Shown here one piece after another: positions 13,001 through 46,674 of a DNA stretch of 64,000 nucleotides (within the stretch, counting starts at the first letter, position 1; the number at the start of each line of letters is the position of its first letter). Both the position numbers and the translations under genes were made by a program. Source of the DNA: Ostrinia nubilalis (Eukaryota > Arthropoda > Insecta > Lepidoptera > Crambidae); contig NC_087098.1 in assembly GCF_963855985.1 (NCBI RefSeq), positions 16,512,501-16,576,500 on the forward strand, in the 5' to 3' direction. Below the pieces are notes generated by a model that saw nothing but the letters and a program-made list of their open reading frames with translations, was not told where the DNA came from and made no database searches.

Positions 13001-15484
13001 GATCGCGTTAACTTAGAAGTTTGATTTTTTTACTTCTTAAAGGGACAATAGATCTAGGTATTTGGTATAAATTTCAATTTGATACCTTTATTCGTTCGTG
13101 AGAAATAAGGTAGTAAGTTTCATTTTATTAAAATATTTTTATTATATTATATAACTAAAAAAATGTAATTTTCGCAATTTTTCCTATATTTGCATTATAT
13201 GCCAATGCTTTATGCCAAATTTCAAGATTCTGAGTTTACGGGAAGTATCCTGTAGGTTTTGATTCCTTTGCGAGTGTCGAAAATTTGTTGAAAATATCGA
13301 CATAATCGGCTGTATCTTTTGATTAGCTTGGCTTAGAAGTTTGATATTTTCACAGCTTAAAGGGACAATAGACCTGAGTATTTCATGTGAATTTCAGCTT
13401 GATACGTTCACGCGTTCTTGAGATAAAGAGTCTTGACAGACGGACGGACAGACGGACAACAAAGTGATCCTATAAGGGTTCCGTTTTTTCCTTTTGAGGT
13501 ACGGAACCCTAAAAACAGAATGTACTTTTTTAAGTTAGCTCAAGACACTGAGAGGTAAATAAGTAGTTAATATTATTCATGATAATTCATGCTAAATCAT
13601 GTATTTCCTCCGCCATTTTCCGCAGTTTGGCACCTCACGTCACATCATTTTACCGAAGTCAGCCCTATAGCTTCGGCGCAGTGCCGATCACTGACGTTTG
13701 TCAACAAAATGGTGCTTGACTCTTGAGACAGGCTAAATTACACCATATTGCTAATGACATTGAGCATACATTTTTTTAAATACCTTCGCGTAGTAAAACT
13801 TCTGTACTGGTAGTACTTATTAATTATTATTCTGTGGTAGGGGCGGCAAAAATTGAATGGCCTACTAGCGGCAAATTTGCAAATCCGCCACTGGGTAGTT
13901 TTAGTCAAATTTCACGTGGGCGAAGCCGCGGAAAAAGCTAGTAGGTAATAAACTCAGTTCAAAGATGATCTGAGGTAATAAAAGACTGATAAAAAAAACT
14001 TATCGTGCTGCCATTAGGAAGTCAGCGTTTCGAGACCAAAATCTGGCAAGTGCTGAGAAGAACGCACAAAACTTACGTCATAAACTACACTGTTCATGTT
14101 CTGATAGACGTAAGCTTCGCAGGGCTCGGTGTCGGAGGTGAACAGCGCGGCCGGGCACGTGCCGGGCGGCGCCGGCGCCTGCTGCGAGCTGTTGCTGAAG
14201 CGCGCGCACTGCTCGAACGCGCCGCCGGCGTTCGGGATGGCGGCGCCCTTCCACGCCGGAGCGAAGTCGGGCTCCGCGCCGTCGCATTGCGGTATGAGAC
14301 ACCTGCAAATGGAAATCATCAAAACAAAAATAAATCATGTGCATGTATCATTTTAAACTAAATTTCTGATTATGAAAGATAGAACAGTAGCCATGGAAGA
14401 TTGAATTTAATATTACCTCGGCATCAAATAAATCGCACCTCCCGCAACAAGCACTTCTGAAACGTATGCATCCCCAATTCCCACCAACATTGGTTCCATT
14501 TGAAAGTCTAGTTCTGACCTTCATTTCATTAAAGGAAAGTTATTTACCCCAAAAATGTGTTTTTAGAAGGATCCAGAGTCACTTCTTCAAAAAATAGTAG
14601 TTACGCTTGAGCCAACTTTTATGGCCATAAAACTGTTAAATTGGTATTAATCCCTATTCATCTGTTAAAAAGGACACGTAAGATCATTATTTGGTTTTAA
14701 CACCACAAAAATTTGTCTAATTGATCCTAGCAGAGGTGAGCCCGAAGTGAGGCCTTTTTTCAAGTCACATTTATGGTACCTGTTAATTGCTTATAAAAAA
14801 ATTAAATGTGTGTTTCTTTAAGTTTATTTATTGGGCTTTCAAATAACACCAATATTGTTGGGGCACCATGATTGTGTCAGAAGAAAATCTTTAAAGTTCA
14901 CGTTGCGGAAGGTGCGGTTTATTTGATGTTGAGTATATTATTACCATGTATTAAGTTTTTTTTTTTTTTTTTTTTTTTTTATGCTAGACAAGGCAGGTAT
15001 TTGACCGCAATCGCACCTGGTGTTAAGTGAGATGCAGTCTAGGAGCCTAGTCTAGTTTGTATTTCGTGCCCCTGTCTCATGGTGTCTGCAGAATACCAGT
15101 GGCCGTAATGTGCTTCTGAGTAAGTTATGGCCTCATACTAAGCAAAGACCAATTTGGTACAACTAGCTAATACTATTTTTGCTCTTTAAGTTGATTTGTA
15201 TCGTTGTAATTTTGTTGGTGTTATTTTTATACACGGCAATAAATAAACATTATCACCATACAAATTAATTAATACTTTTTAATTAGATCTGACCTGCTAG
15301 GTATTCTCGCAGTAGTGAATATGTACTCGCCCGATGCAAACGCTGAGAAGATGACCGGTATCGTGGCGAGAGCCAGCATCAAGAGCTGGTATCTCCCAAA
15401 CTGTCCCACCTCCTCTACGAGAATAGTATCCAAATCGATGTCATTTTTTCTCTCGCCAGCTTCCCCTTTCTCCTCACTGGACAT
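4040..15484 (-). CDS. SLC22-like organic cation transporter, gene A
   Basis: Predicted 546-aa, 12-TM major-facilitator transporter for organic solutes at the plasma membrane; the substrate cannot be told. Minus-strand exons: 15294-15484, 14077-14302, 9872-10127, 9031-9654, 8726-8907, 4040-4201; all junctions are GT-AG and phases fit. Start ATG at 15484 precedes a charged N-tail (MSSEEKGEAGERKND) and TM1 (~31-52). A Cys-rich extracellular loop (~53-138) follows, as usual in SLC22. MFS motif A is GYVSDRWGRR (168-177), the ESPRWL site is ESVRWL (285-290), and LDRIGRK lies at 404-410. The C-tail has TPETLGTKLPDT, the PETKG-type family signature. Exon order and phases equal gene B. The last intron (4202-8725) and intron 2 are swollen by transposons. 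Family call is firm from motifs; the distance of the last exon makes its assignment slightly less sure, though phase 0 fits. Confidence 0.88.
4281..4541 (-). mobile_element. RTE-type LINE 3' fragment with internal inversion
   Basis: The left part (to about 4455) is the minus-strand tail: (CAT)n, the TTTCAGCCATAGGACGTCCA block and the end of a reverse-transcriptase ORF. The right part encodes LKWQWAGHIVRR on the plus strand, a more upstream piece of the same ORF in inverse orientation. A perfect 12-bp target duplication, TTTTACCTTTAT, flanks the whole unit (4269-4280 and 4542-4553), so it is one insertion made by twin priming. It lies in the last intron of gene A, 79 bp from the acceptor of its final exon. 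Confidence 0.8.
5508..5845 (+). repeat. Dispersed repeat ending GAAGCCGCAGGCAAAAGCTA
   Basis: It opens with TACTAATATTATAAATGCGA and ends with TTTCACGCAGGTGAAGCCGC, a start and finish also seen (in part) at 10415-10536/13902-13945 and 57390-57478. An unrelated A-rich insert (about 5556-5690) interrupts it. This pattern is a very common non-coding element in Lepidoptera. Confidence 0.55.
5857..6281 (+). mobile_element. RTE-type LINE, 3'-terminal fragment
   Basis: The plus strand encodes the C-terminal end of an endonuclease/reverse-transcriptase polyprotein (5886-6182: KIKWQWAGHIARR, RRSVGRPPTRWTDDLVKVAG) and then the tail with GCAGTGAACGTCATTTGGCT. An 11-bp target duplication AAATAGGAAAG flanks it (5846-5856 and 6282-6292). 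The 5' part is truncated, as usual for LINEs, and the frame stops early, so it is dead. Confidence 0.8.
6468..8495. other. Intron 5 of gene A, no further gene seen
   Basis: AT-rich intron sequence. An open frame at 6840-7178 (112 aa) has no recognisable motif, no codon bias and no splice partners. Apart from a repeat fragment at 7576-7668 I see nothing defined. Confidence 0.45.
7576..7668. repeat. MITE fragment, family of 22092-22185
   Basis: The block from GACGGGATTGCTACCATGTA to GCCATGGTCACGGAGTAACT recurs in inverse orientation at 22092-22185 with few changes. Only these two copies are in the window; the ends are not defined. Confidence 0.5.
8496..8600 (+). repeat. SINE/LINE tail fragment
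   Basis: AGCAGTGGTAGGGTTAATAT, GGGACGTGTAAAAGTGCTTT and AGCCTATTTGCAAAAATAAA match the 3' half of the copy at 25485-25622. It lies in the last intron of gene A, ~125 bp past the exon 5 donor. Confidence 0.55.
10207..10393. mobile_element. MITE, TAAAGCCTGGTCC family, copy 1
   Basis: Long inverted ends (TAAAGCCTGGTCCATGAGCA, mirrored at the right end) run through GTAGAATTTTGTCCAATGAC on both sides of a short GC-rich core with GCTGTCGCG. Two more copies lie at 21422-21586 and 51204-51417. It sits ~80 bp upstream of the gene A exon 3 acceptor. Confidence 0.75.
10837..11987. mobile_element. Tc1/mariner-type element, decayed, ~200 bp TIRs
   Basis: CAGGGTGGCCCAGAAGAAAA at the left end is mirrored at the right end (11968-11987), with TA dinucleotides outside (10835-10836, 11988-11989). 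The inverted arms extend for ~200 bp. Inside, broken frames read like the DDE end of an IS630/Tc1/mariner transposase: HQDGAACHT near 11530 and a GDISWPP/SPDLTP-like stretch near 11620-11660. Stops and shifts make it non-functional. The same family is at 59590-59790. A GC-rich MITE (11045-11274) has jumped into its left arm. Confidence 0.7.
11045..11274. mobile_element. GC-rich MITE nested in the mariner-like arm
   Basis: A 230 bp block far richer in G+C than its surroundings, with ends TAAGCGCTCCTGCACACGAC and an inverse copy ending CAGGAGCCCTTA. The inner arms repeat CCGCCGCCGCGCCG on one side and its complement on the other, so the whole block can fold back. It is the innermost layer of the nest. 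Confidence 0.65.
12441..13515 (+). mobile_element. Lepidopteran repeat, CCGGCCAAGTGCGAGTCGGG family
   Basis: It begins AAAACCGGCCAAGTGCGAGT, CGGGCTCGCACACCGAGGGT and ends GACAGACGGACAACAAAGTG, ATCCTATAAGGGTTCCG, GGTACGGAACCCTAAAAA. The interior holds three loose tandem modules built on GATTTTTTTACTTCTTAAAG-like and TCAAGATTCTGAGTTTACGG-like lines. No protein is encoded. This element is widespread in Lepidoptera; the class (DNA or retro) is not settled from the sequence. Confidence 0.65.
14026..14066 (-). repeat. SINE fragment next to the gene A exon 2 donor
   Basis: AGCGTTTCGAGACCAAAATC and GGCAAGTGCTGAGAAGAACG match the repeat at 36474-36653. It ends only about five bases from the splice donor of exon 2 (GTAAGT at 14076-14071). 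Confidence 0.5.
14957..15150 (-). mobile_element. SINE/LINE-tail element with poly-T start
   Basis: A run of more than 20 T, then ATGCTAGACAAGGCAGGTAT, TGACCGCAATCGCACCTGGT and GTTAAGTGAGATGCAGTCTA, is a poly(A)-tailed retroposon read in reverse. It lies in intron 1 of gene A (14303-15293). Ends and target duplication are not clear. Confidence 0.5.
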
Positions 15485-15793
15485 ATTTTCGGAGATATTT
15501 CAGACACCGCGACCGTTTCACAAATAAGTAGTATTTACATAGATAAATTTCCAGCCAAATTAAAAGGATAAAACGTACCCCCAAAGTACTATCTGTGATA
15601 ACGCCATTATCTACTTTTATATTGCATTATTATAGGATAATCGTAATAAAGATGATAATTAGAGCTTATCATTGATTGTATAGCCACACATATTTACATT
15701 CAATTATGTATTGCCGTTACCTAATTATAAATATTCTTAATTCTTTCATTCAAATTCAAATTATTCGTTTTACTTAAAAACATGTTAAGAATA

Positions 15794-15911
15794 AGGCTGA
15801 GTTGCACCACCTTTTGACCGTAACTTTGACGATAACCGGTGTGTTTTGTATGGAGTTTGACAGATTTTTGACGTTTGTCAAAGTTAAAATAAGATGGTGC
15901 AACTCAGCCTA
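15794..15911. mobile_element. 118-bp MITE, AGGCTGAGTTGCACCA ends
   Basis: AGGCTGAGTTGCACCACCTT at the left is mirrored by AAGATGGTGCAACTCAGCCT at the right. The interior has TTGACGTTTGTCAAAGTTAA. A more diverged copy is at 17957-18079. It lies between genes A and B, just past the gene B poly(A) signal. Confidence 0.7.
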
Positions 15912-15945
15912 AGAAAAGTGAAATGGAAATTTTGTGAAGAGTAGT

Positions 15946-15951
15946 TTTATT
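15946..15951 (-). promoter_or_regulatory. AATAAA poly(A) signal of gene B
   Basis: AATAAA on the minus strand, 70 bp past the stop codon of gene B (16021-16023), with only AT-rich sequence between. Position and spacing fit a short 3' UTR. Confidence 0.55.
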
Positions 15952-16020
15952 ACAAAATACAAATAAAGGTCATTAAGTTTCGATAAGCAAAATAAAACAA
16001 GCAAGGTACATAATGCATTG

Positions 16021-19000
16021 CTAGTGCTTGCGAGTCGAGATCTTTCTGCTGGCCAGGTCCTCGGCGTCGCGCATGGTGTCGGGCAGCTTGGTGCCGAGCG
16101 TCTCCGGCGTCGTGAGCACCAGCAGCGCCGACAGCAGCGCGAAGCTGCCGAACAGCACCGACGGCAAGTTGGCCCACACCGTCAAGGCCTGCAATATTGT
16201 TTGCTATTAGTTTAGTTGTAGCAACTTTGTTGGCTGGAATTTTGGGTTATCAATAAAGCACTTTGTACTCCAAAGCCACTGGCACAAGTCCAGGACATTA
16301 TGTGTGGCGCTCTGATTCCAAGAGCAAGTCGACTTTGGTGTGCTAATCACGTGCGTTTTGCTTTTGGACCATCCTTAACAATCTAAGTATTACAAAGTAG
16401 TTTTAAAGGAATCCCATAGTGTTCCTAAAGAAAATATTTTTTTTACTTAAATACTACTACTACTTTGCCTAGCCGATTCCCATTTTATTTGGGGTCTGCC
16501 CTCCGCGTCATGCGTCTCCAGGCGGCTCGGTCCTGGGTTTCTTACTTACCTAAATCTCCCTAGTAAATATAGCATAATTAAAGTAAAGGACTAATAAAGC
16601 TCTACCTACGTGTAGTAGTTCATATGAGCTATTTACCAGAGCCGGCGTAAGTGGTGCGGTGATGGAGCCGATCCTGCCGATCATGGAGGAGAAGGCGAAC
16701 AGGTTGTGGCGGTACTTGGTGGGGTACAGCTCGGCCGTGTACACGTACATCGACGTCACCACGATCGAGATGCTGTACTTGCCGATCAGGTACACCGCCA
16801 AGTTTAGTCCTTCCATTTCTGAAAGTGATGATTAGGTTGAAGCTAAATACACTTTTTTTAATTGAGTCAGACAATTTTCTAGGTAATAGGAGAGTGGAAG
16901 CTTTGGGAGATTGTTCCGTTCCCTTGAATTGATGAAGGTAGTAGCACATCTCTATTATTATAGGAAATAATATTCGTTCGTTCGTTCTTTCGTTTCAGCT
17001 GAAAGACGTCCACTGCTGGACAAAGGCCTCCCCCAAGGATTTCCACGGTCACGGGAAGAGCCTGGATGTGGATAGCGCAGGACCGGTCGTTATAGAAAGT
17101 CCTTGGGGGATGGCCTTTGTACAGCAGTAGACGTCATTTGGCTGAAACGAACGAATTCTAATAAAATTAATGTTGCCAACTTACCTGAAGATGAAAAGGC
17201 AAATGTAAATTGACAAATTGCACACAATCCGTAGGCCGAAATCATCATAGCTTTTCTTCCGATTCTATCCAACAATAATATTGCTGTCCAGTAACCAGGA
17301 ATTTCTACTGCTGCCACAATTGCATAATTGAGGTAAGAATTTCCTGAGAGGTTTACTGCGTTTACGCTCATCCCGTAGTATACTAAAGTGGTAGTTATCC
17401 ACCAAATTGGAGTTACGCAACACCTAGACAAAATTACTGGGGATCTTAATACTTGAAGCGGTAGCCATACTTCTTTAGGCTTTACTATATTTTTTTCTGC
17501 TTCTACAGACTCTCGAAACGCTTCAAGAGATTTATCAGATAATTGTTTTTTATTTCTTTGAGCCACTTTTCTTAAGATCGCCTCCGCTTCTTCATAGCGA
17601 CCTTTACTCATCAGCCATCGCACAGATTCGGTGAGCAGCCAATAATATGAGATAACGAGCAGCAACGGGCCGTAGACGACCCGAGTCAGAGTCCTCCACG
17701 CGGGCACGCCCCACGCTATGAAGCTCAGTATTATTTGACCGATCGCAAACATTGTTGAAAGTGATGCACCCGCTATCACACGGTATTTGGGGCCAAACAT
17801 CTCCGCAACTGAAGACAAAAAAAACATCATTTGCAGTAATAATGGTAATAAATAACAAAAACATGCAATTTACTTAGGACTCGGATATAAGCCCTTTCTA
17901 CTCTCATTAATCATTAACTATTTACCTAGTAGATACCTCAAACACAAATCATGCATAAGTGGCTGGATTTCACCATTTTATTTTAACTTTAACAAACGTC
18001 AAAAGTCTGTCAAGCTCCATACAAAAACACTGGTTAAAATTATAGTTACAGTTAAAATTAAGGTGGTGCAATGCCTAATGTAAAGACATTATCTTTTTGT
18101 GAAAAGGAGGCACGGTCATTATATGCCACCAGTGAACAAAGATAATTTTACCTGGCTTGTACAAAAAATACTTTTACCTAAAATATAGCAAGAAGAGTAA
18201 GTCCCGGCACCTATAGCAGACTCAAGCACCTCCATAGCTAAGAACCACTCGTAGCTGTTGACGAAGGATCGCGCGAAGCCGGTCCAGGCCAGGTTGAAGG
18301 CGTTGATGGTGACGGCCACGCGCCGGCCCCAGCGGTCCGACACGTAGCCCGTCAGCGGCAGCACCAGCAGGTCACCCATCACGCGCACCGACCCGATCAG
18401 CGACCGGCGCCACTCGTCGCACGCCAGCCCGAACTAAAAGGCACAAGTGGTTGGAGGTTCGTTTCGTTTTCAGCCAAATGACGTCCACTGCTGGACAAAG
18501 GCCTCCCCCAAGGTTTTCCACAATGAACGGTCCTGCGCTGCCCGTAGAGACGATGGCCGTTGGGGCAGGAAAGTTCTCGAGTGGCGACCACGGGCTGGAA
18601 GACGTAGCGTGGGCAGGCCTCCTACTAGGTGGACCGACGATCTGGTGAAGGTCGCGGGAAGAGGCTGGTTGGAGGTACGCGTGTGCTTTTAGAGATACCA
18701 TCCAGTATTGGCGTCGTTTGTGACTGTCGATTGTGACTGAAGAGTAAAGTGAGCAAACTTAAAATATGGTATTCTTTAAACTATGCTCCTTGCGATTGCA
18801 GTGTCCAATCATTTTTTTTTTAATTATGTTGGTACTCAATACAAGACTTACTTCGTACACAACACTATGCGTATTCTCGTAGACATACTGGTCGCAGGCC
18901 ACGACGGTGGAGTTGTCGAACCACGAGGCAGGGCATGCGTCGGCTGCGACGGGGTCTTGGAGACTGCTGTTGCCGAACCTGGCGCACTGGTCGTAGCCGC

Positions 19001-19480
19001 CGCTGGCGACCGGCAGCGCGCTCGCGAGCCATGGCTGACTGAACTCTGGATCTTGGCCGTCACATTGCGGAATTAGACACCTGGAATTAACGAAAACTGT
19101 ACAAGCGTGAGCTGGTCGAAATTAGTTAACAGATGTAAACTCGTCGAGATATTAGTTAAGATAGTTTAAACACAAGATTGGGGTGATAAGTACTTCAACG
19201 TAAAAAGATAAATAACATCTAATAGAGACAGTGAAACTGTAATTATAATAATAAATACCCTATCTACAATAAATTAAATATGAGTTACGACTTGCCTGGT
19301 GGGTATCCTAGCTGTCGTGAAGACGTATTCTGTCGTGAATCCAGAGAATATGACAGGGAAAGCGACGAACGTGAGGACGGTCAGCTGGTAGCGCCCCACC
19401 TGCCCCACCTCCTCCACCAAGATGTCGTCCAGGTCGATTCCCTTCTTCGACCCGACCTCGCCATTCTCCTCAGCAGACAT
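16021..19480 (-). CDS. SLC22-like organic cation transporter, gene B
   Basis: Tandem paralogue of gene A, 547 aa. Minus-strand exons: 19296-19480, 18852-19080, 18178-18433, 17185-17808, 16637-16818, 16021-16188. Exons 3, 4 and 5 have exactly the lengths of those in A (256, 624, 182 nt). Start ATG at 19480 opens MSAEENGEVGSKKG, then TM1. Motif A is GYVSDRWGRR, the ESPRWL site is ESVRWL, LDRIGRK is kept, and the tail has TPETLGTKLPDT. In exon 5, 49 of 60 residues equal gene A. Intron 1 uses a GC donor (AG|GCAAGT). The last exon shares a 112-nt identical tract with A but ends differently (ASRKISTRKH). Role: probable plasma-membrane uptake or efflux of organic ions; substrate unknown. Confidence 0.92.
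16985..17155. mobile_element. Two RTE tails head to head
   Basis: The left half is a minus-strand RTE tail (TTTCAGCTGAAAGACGTCCA, CTGCTGGACAAAGGCCTCCC). The right half, from about 17052, is a plus-strand tail of the same family (GGATGGCCTTTGTACAGCAG, CGTCATTTGGCTGAAACGAA). Both outer ends carry a CGTTCG/CGAACG run. Both halves contain the 3' end, so simple twin priming does not explain it; it may be two insertions or a palindromic rearrangement. It ends ~30 bp from the exon 4 donor of gene B. Confidence 0.65.
17957..18079. mobile_element. Diverged MITE, family of 15794-15911
   Basis: GGCTGGATTTCACCATTTTA, TTTAACAAACGTCAAAAGTC and the right end AAGGTGGTGCAATGCCTAA match the copy at 15794-15911 with many changes. 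It lies in intron 3 of gene B. Confidence 0.5.
18459..18665 (-). mobile_element. RTE-type LINE fragment with internal inversion
   Basis: The left part (to about 18543) is the minus-strand tail (CAGCCAAATGACGTCCACTG). The right part encodes GRKVLEWRPRAGRRSVGRP on the plus strand, inverted relative to the tail. An 11-bp duplication TGGTTGGAGGT flanks the unit (18448-18458, 18666-18676), so it is a single twin-primed insertion. It starts 25 bp upstream of the exon 3 acceptor of gene B (18433), close to where the branch point should be. Confidence 0.8.
19294..19295 (-). promoter_or_regulatory. GC splice donor of gene B intron 1
   Basis: The exon 1 boundary reads AG|GCAAGT on the minus strand. 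Cutting here gives codon AG+G, the same phase 2 junction as gene A (AG|GTCAGA), and joins to RCLIPQCD. GCAAGT after AG is the usual context of GC-AG introns. A GT donor three bases further on would give a different phase and break the frame. Confidence 0.75.
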
Positions 19481-21105
19481 CGTTCAGAGTGACGCAACTA
19501 CCGAATCCGGGTTTATTTCCCAAGTTTATGCGGCCATTCTATTGCACGAGATAAAGAAAATGCAGGCAAGTCAGAGCTGTGTATTTACAGCGAGGTTTCT
19601 GGGCAATTACTACTATTTATTACTGTTATTTGTTCGAATATAATAACGTCCTCGACTTTTAAAATAATTCAAATTGTTATGAATGAAAGGAATCGGAGCT
19701 CGTGTGTCTAATTGTATTTTTACATATTTCAAATATTTTTTTTAAAACAGTTGGATAACAAGAAGCACATGAATTGTTCTTTTACAAACAATAGACTACT
19801 ATATGAATACGAATGGAATATACGTACGCCCAGATAAAGATTTATTGTGTTTTCTTAAGCCTTACGAATGCTTTGATTCTTTATTTTGTTTAAAGAACAA
19901 ATAGTGTCTAGACAAACATTACATAGGCTTTAAGACTTAATTTCTTATTTTAATTAAACATTGTAATGTAATATTAAATGTATTTTATTAGGTACCTATA
20001 ATAATTGACCGTAATTAAAAATTTGATGTTACTAAGTAAGGTACGAGAACATAAAACTTATTGTTATTTTTTGTTACTGAAATTGTTCCACAATATAATA
20101 TTAAGGTTCCGTGAATTTTCATGTTGTTCGCAAACTATTTTATAACGTGATCTTATTATTTTATTCCTTATCAATTTTTATTTATTATGATAAGATTTAA
20201 GTTTTCATACTCATGCACTCATCAAATAAAGCCGAACTTCTTGTCTCTTCATTTTACCAACACTTGCAATCCAAAGTAGTTGGTATATTGTTATTATAAT
20301 GTATAATTAACGAGTAATATTTAAACCGTTATTATTATGTTCTAAACGAAAAGAACAAACTGACATTTATTGTTTCAGTTAAAATTAGAAACAAGTAACA
20401 ATAAAGAATATTCAAATTAGGTCTTAGCTATAATTTATGTAATTACTTTGTAGATTAACTCAACGAGGCTAAGAGTAGCAAATATGGAAATACAACCCAA
20501 TACATACATTTCATCATTATTTTAATTTACTTCAAAATTACCTATTTAAATGTAACAATTTGAGAATAATTTTAACTCATTCACTGAAACTTACATTACA
20601 GCAATTTTTCTTCGTGGCAAAGCAACATCCCGCACTAGATGCTAAAAACAAACATTAATTAAGACTAGTTTCTTTTTTTATACAAACACAATGATTATGT
20701 AATATATTCCATAATACAGCCTTTTAGTATCAGTAGATCTGAGGATCTAAAGAAATATCTCGTAATTTTTTTATCGAAGCCTGACACTTGACGACTTTTC
20801 GAGTAGTGTCTAATCTGCGCGCACTGACGCCGTACGTGCTAGCAGATAAATAACTGCGTGCGGTGCATACACGTGCAAAGAAGATACGTCAGTCACTCAG
20901 GATAGACTCCAAACAGTCTAGATAACAAACCTTCCGATATACTCGTAGTACAATATTACTAATCCAATACCCATGCTGGATGTTGAAATATTATTAATCA
21001 TAATTATGTTCTTCTAATCTCCAGCAATCCATATCTATAATTTCATTGCTTTGTGATGCTGATGACCCTTTTTTATAATAAGTACTTTTTTTATTTCTTA
21101 ACAGT
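19481..21105. other. Spacer between gene B and the potassium channel
   Basis: AT-rich, upstream of gene B and downstream of the channel gene. It must contain the gene B promoter, but I see no convincing TATA or Inr+DPE pair. No further gene seen. Confidence 0.45.
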
Positions 21106-21116
21106 TCATAGTTCAT

Positions 21117-21319
21117 CATCACCATTTCAGCCATAGGACTTCCACTGCTGAACATAAGCCTCTCTCAATGATTTCCACAATGGCCGGTTGGTAGCGGCCT
21201 GCATCCAGCCCCTTCCTGCTACCTTTATGAGGTCGTCCGTCCACCTTGTGGGTGGACGTCCTACGCTGCGCTTTCCGGTACGAGGCCTCCACTCCAGAAC
21301 ATTGCTGCCCCATCGGCCA
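21117..21319 (-). mobile_element. RTE-type LINE 3' fragment
   Basis: Minus-strand tail (CATCATCACCATTTCAGCCA, TAGGACTTCCACTGCTGAAC) followed by the ORF end (RRTSTHKVDG region). Near-duplications TCTTAACAGTT (21106-21116) and TCTTAATAGTT (21320-21330) flank it, one base apart, so the insertion is a little older. Confidence 0.7.
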
Positions 21320-21421
21320 TCTTAATAGTTAAAAGATCTGAATTCCTCCGAAACTTTGTTCAGATACGCCACTCCGCGATGAATGAATAGGCGGGTCAAT
21401 GCGTTCCAGTAAAGATAGATA

Positions 21422-21586
21422 TAGTCTGGTCTCCGAGCACGTAGAATTTTGTCCAATGACCCCAAGCTACCCATCCTTATCGCTCGCGCGTAATTATATT
21501 GCTGTCGCGTCTGTGCGACGGGCGCCTGCAGTGAGTGTGCGAGCGCGACAGCAACAAGATTCTACGTGCTCGGAGACCGGGCTTTA
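21422..21586. mobile_element. MITE, TAAAGCCTGGTCC family, copy 2
   Basis: Ends TAGTCTGGTCTCCGAGCACG and its inverse (CGTGCTCGGAGACCGGGCTT) with the family core GCTGTCGCG. The right arm is shortened relative to copies 1 and 3. It abuts the 3' end of the channel gene: its edge is ~11 bp past the AATAAA signal. Confidence 0.7.
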
Positions 21587-21596
21587 GAAGAAAGTA

Positions 21597-21602
21597 TTTA
21601 TT
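21597..21602 (-). promoter_or_regulatory. AATAAA poly(A) signal of the potassium channel
   Basis: AATAAA on the minus strand, 20 bp past the TGA stop (21623-21625). The usual cleavage window 10-30 bp further falls inside the MITE at 21422-21586. Confidence 0.55.
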
Positions 21603-21622
21603 TATGTCAAAACAGTTCGGTG

Positions 21623-46225
<24,603 letters not shown>

Positions 46226-46674
46226 GCCACTTACGCACTTCGCACTTTCACACGAGAAAACACTTCAAACTCTTCTTAACACTCAAAAGTAAATATATGA
46301 TATAGTACACAGTTTCCATAACGATTTGTTTTTTGTCATATTGTCATCTTGTGTCGGATTATACACATTTTATCTTATTAACTAAATATTGTACACAGTA
46401 TTTATTGTCTAGGGCAAATGTTTAATTAAAATCAATTAGAAAAAGTCACATAAAATGATGACTACACAGAGGTCAGAGATTGAAAAATTAGCTCTTAATA
46501 TTGACTGAAATAATAATTTATTGATTCTGCTTATCGAGATTCTTAGAGCTTAAAAAGATTAATCACTTTTTCATTTATACGAATATGGTATAAACTGACA
46601 GAGATTGCTTTTATGGCATTAAGTTCGCTTGGCGTACCATTAATGACATTAAAGCATAAAACAATATCTGCAAT

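Larger units (their letters stand above)
10537..13893. mobile_element. hAT-like DNA transposon carrying nested elements
   Basis: The ends are CAGTGGCGGATTT...AAATCCGCCACTG, and both sides are flanked by the same 8-bp word GGTAGTTT (10529-10536 and 13894-13901). An 8-bp duplication plus CA(N)GTGG-type ends is the hAT hallmark. Of the 3,357 bp, most is later insertions (10837-11987 and 12441-13515). No hAT transposase remains, so it is non-autonomous or gutted. It lies in intron 2 of gene A. Confidence 0.82.
10415..13945 (+). repeat. Dispersed repeat split by a hAT insertion
   Basis: The left half (about 10415-10536) has CTGTCTGTTACCGCTTTCAC, CTAAACCACTGAACCAATTT and GATAAAATTTGGTA. The right half (13902-13945) has TTTCACGTGGGCGAAGCCGC and AAAAGCTAGTAGG. 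Together they make one copy of the repeat seen at 5508-5845 and 57390-57478, interrupted exactly by the hAT element and its 8-bp duplication. Confidence 0.7.
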
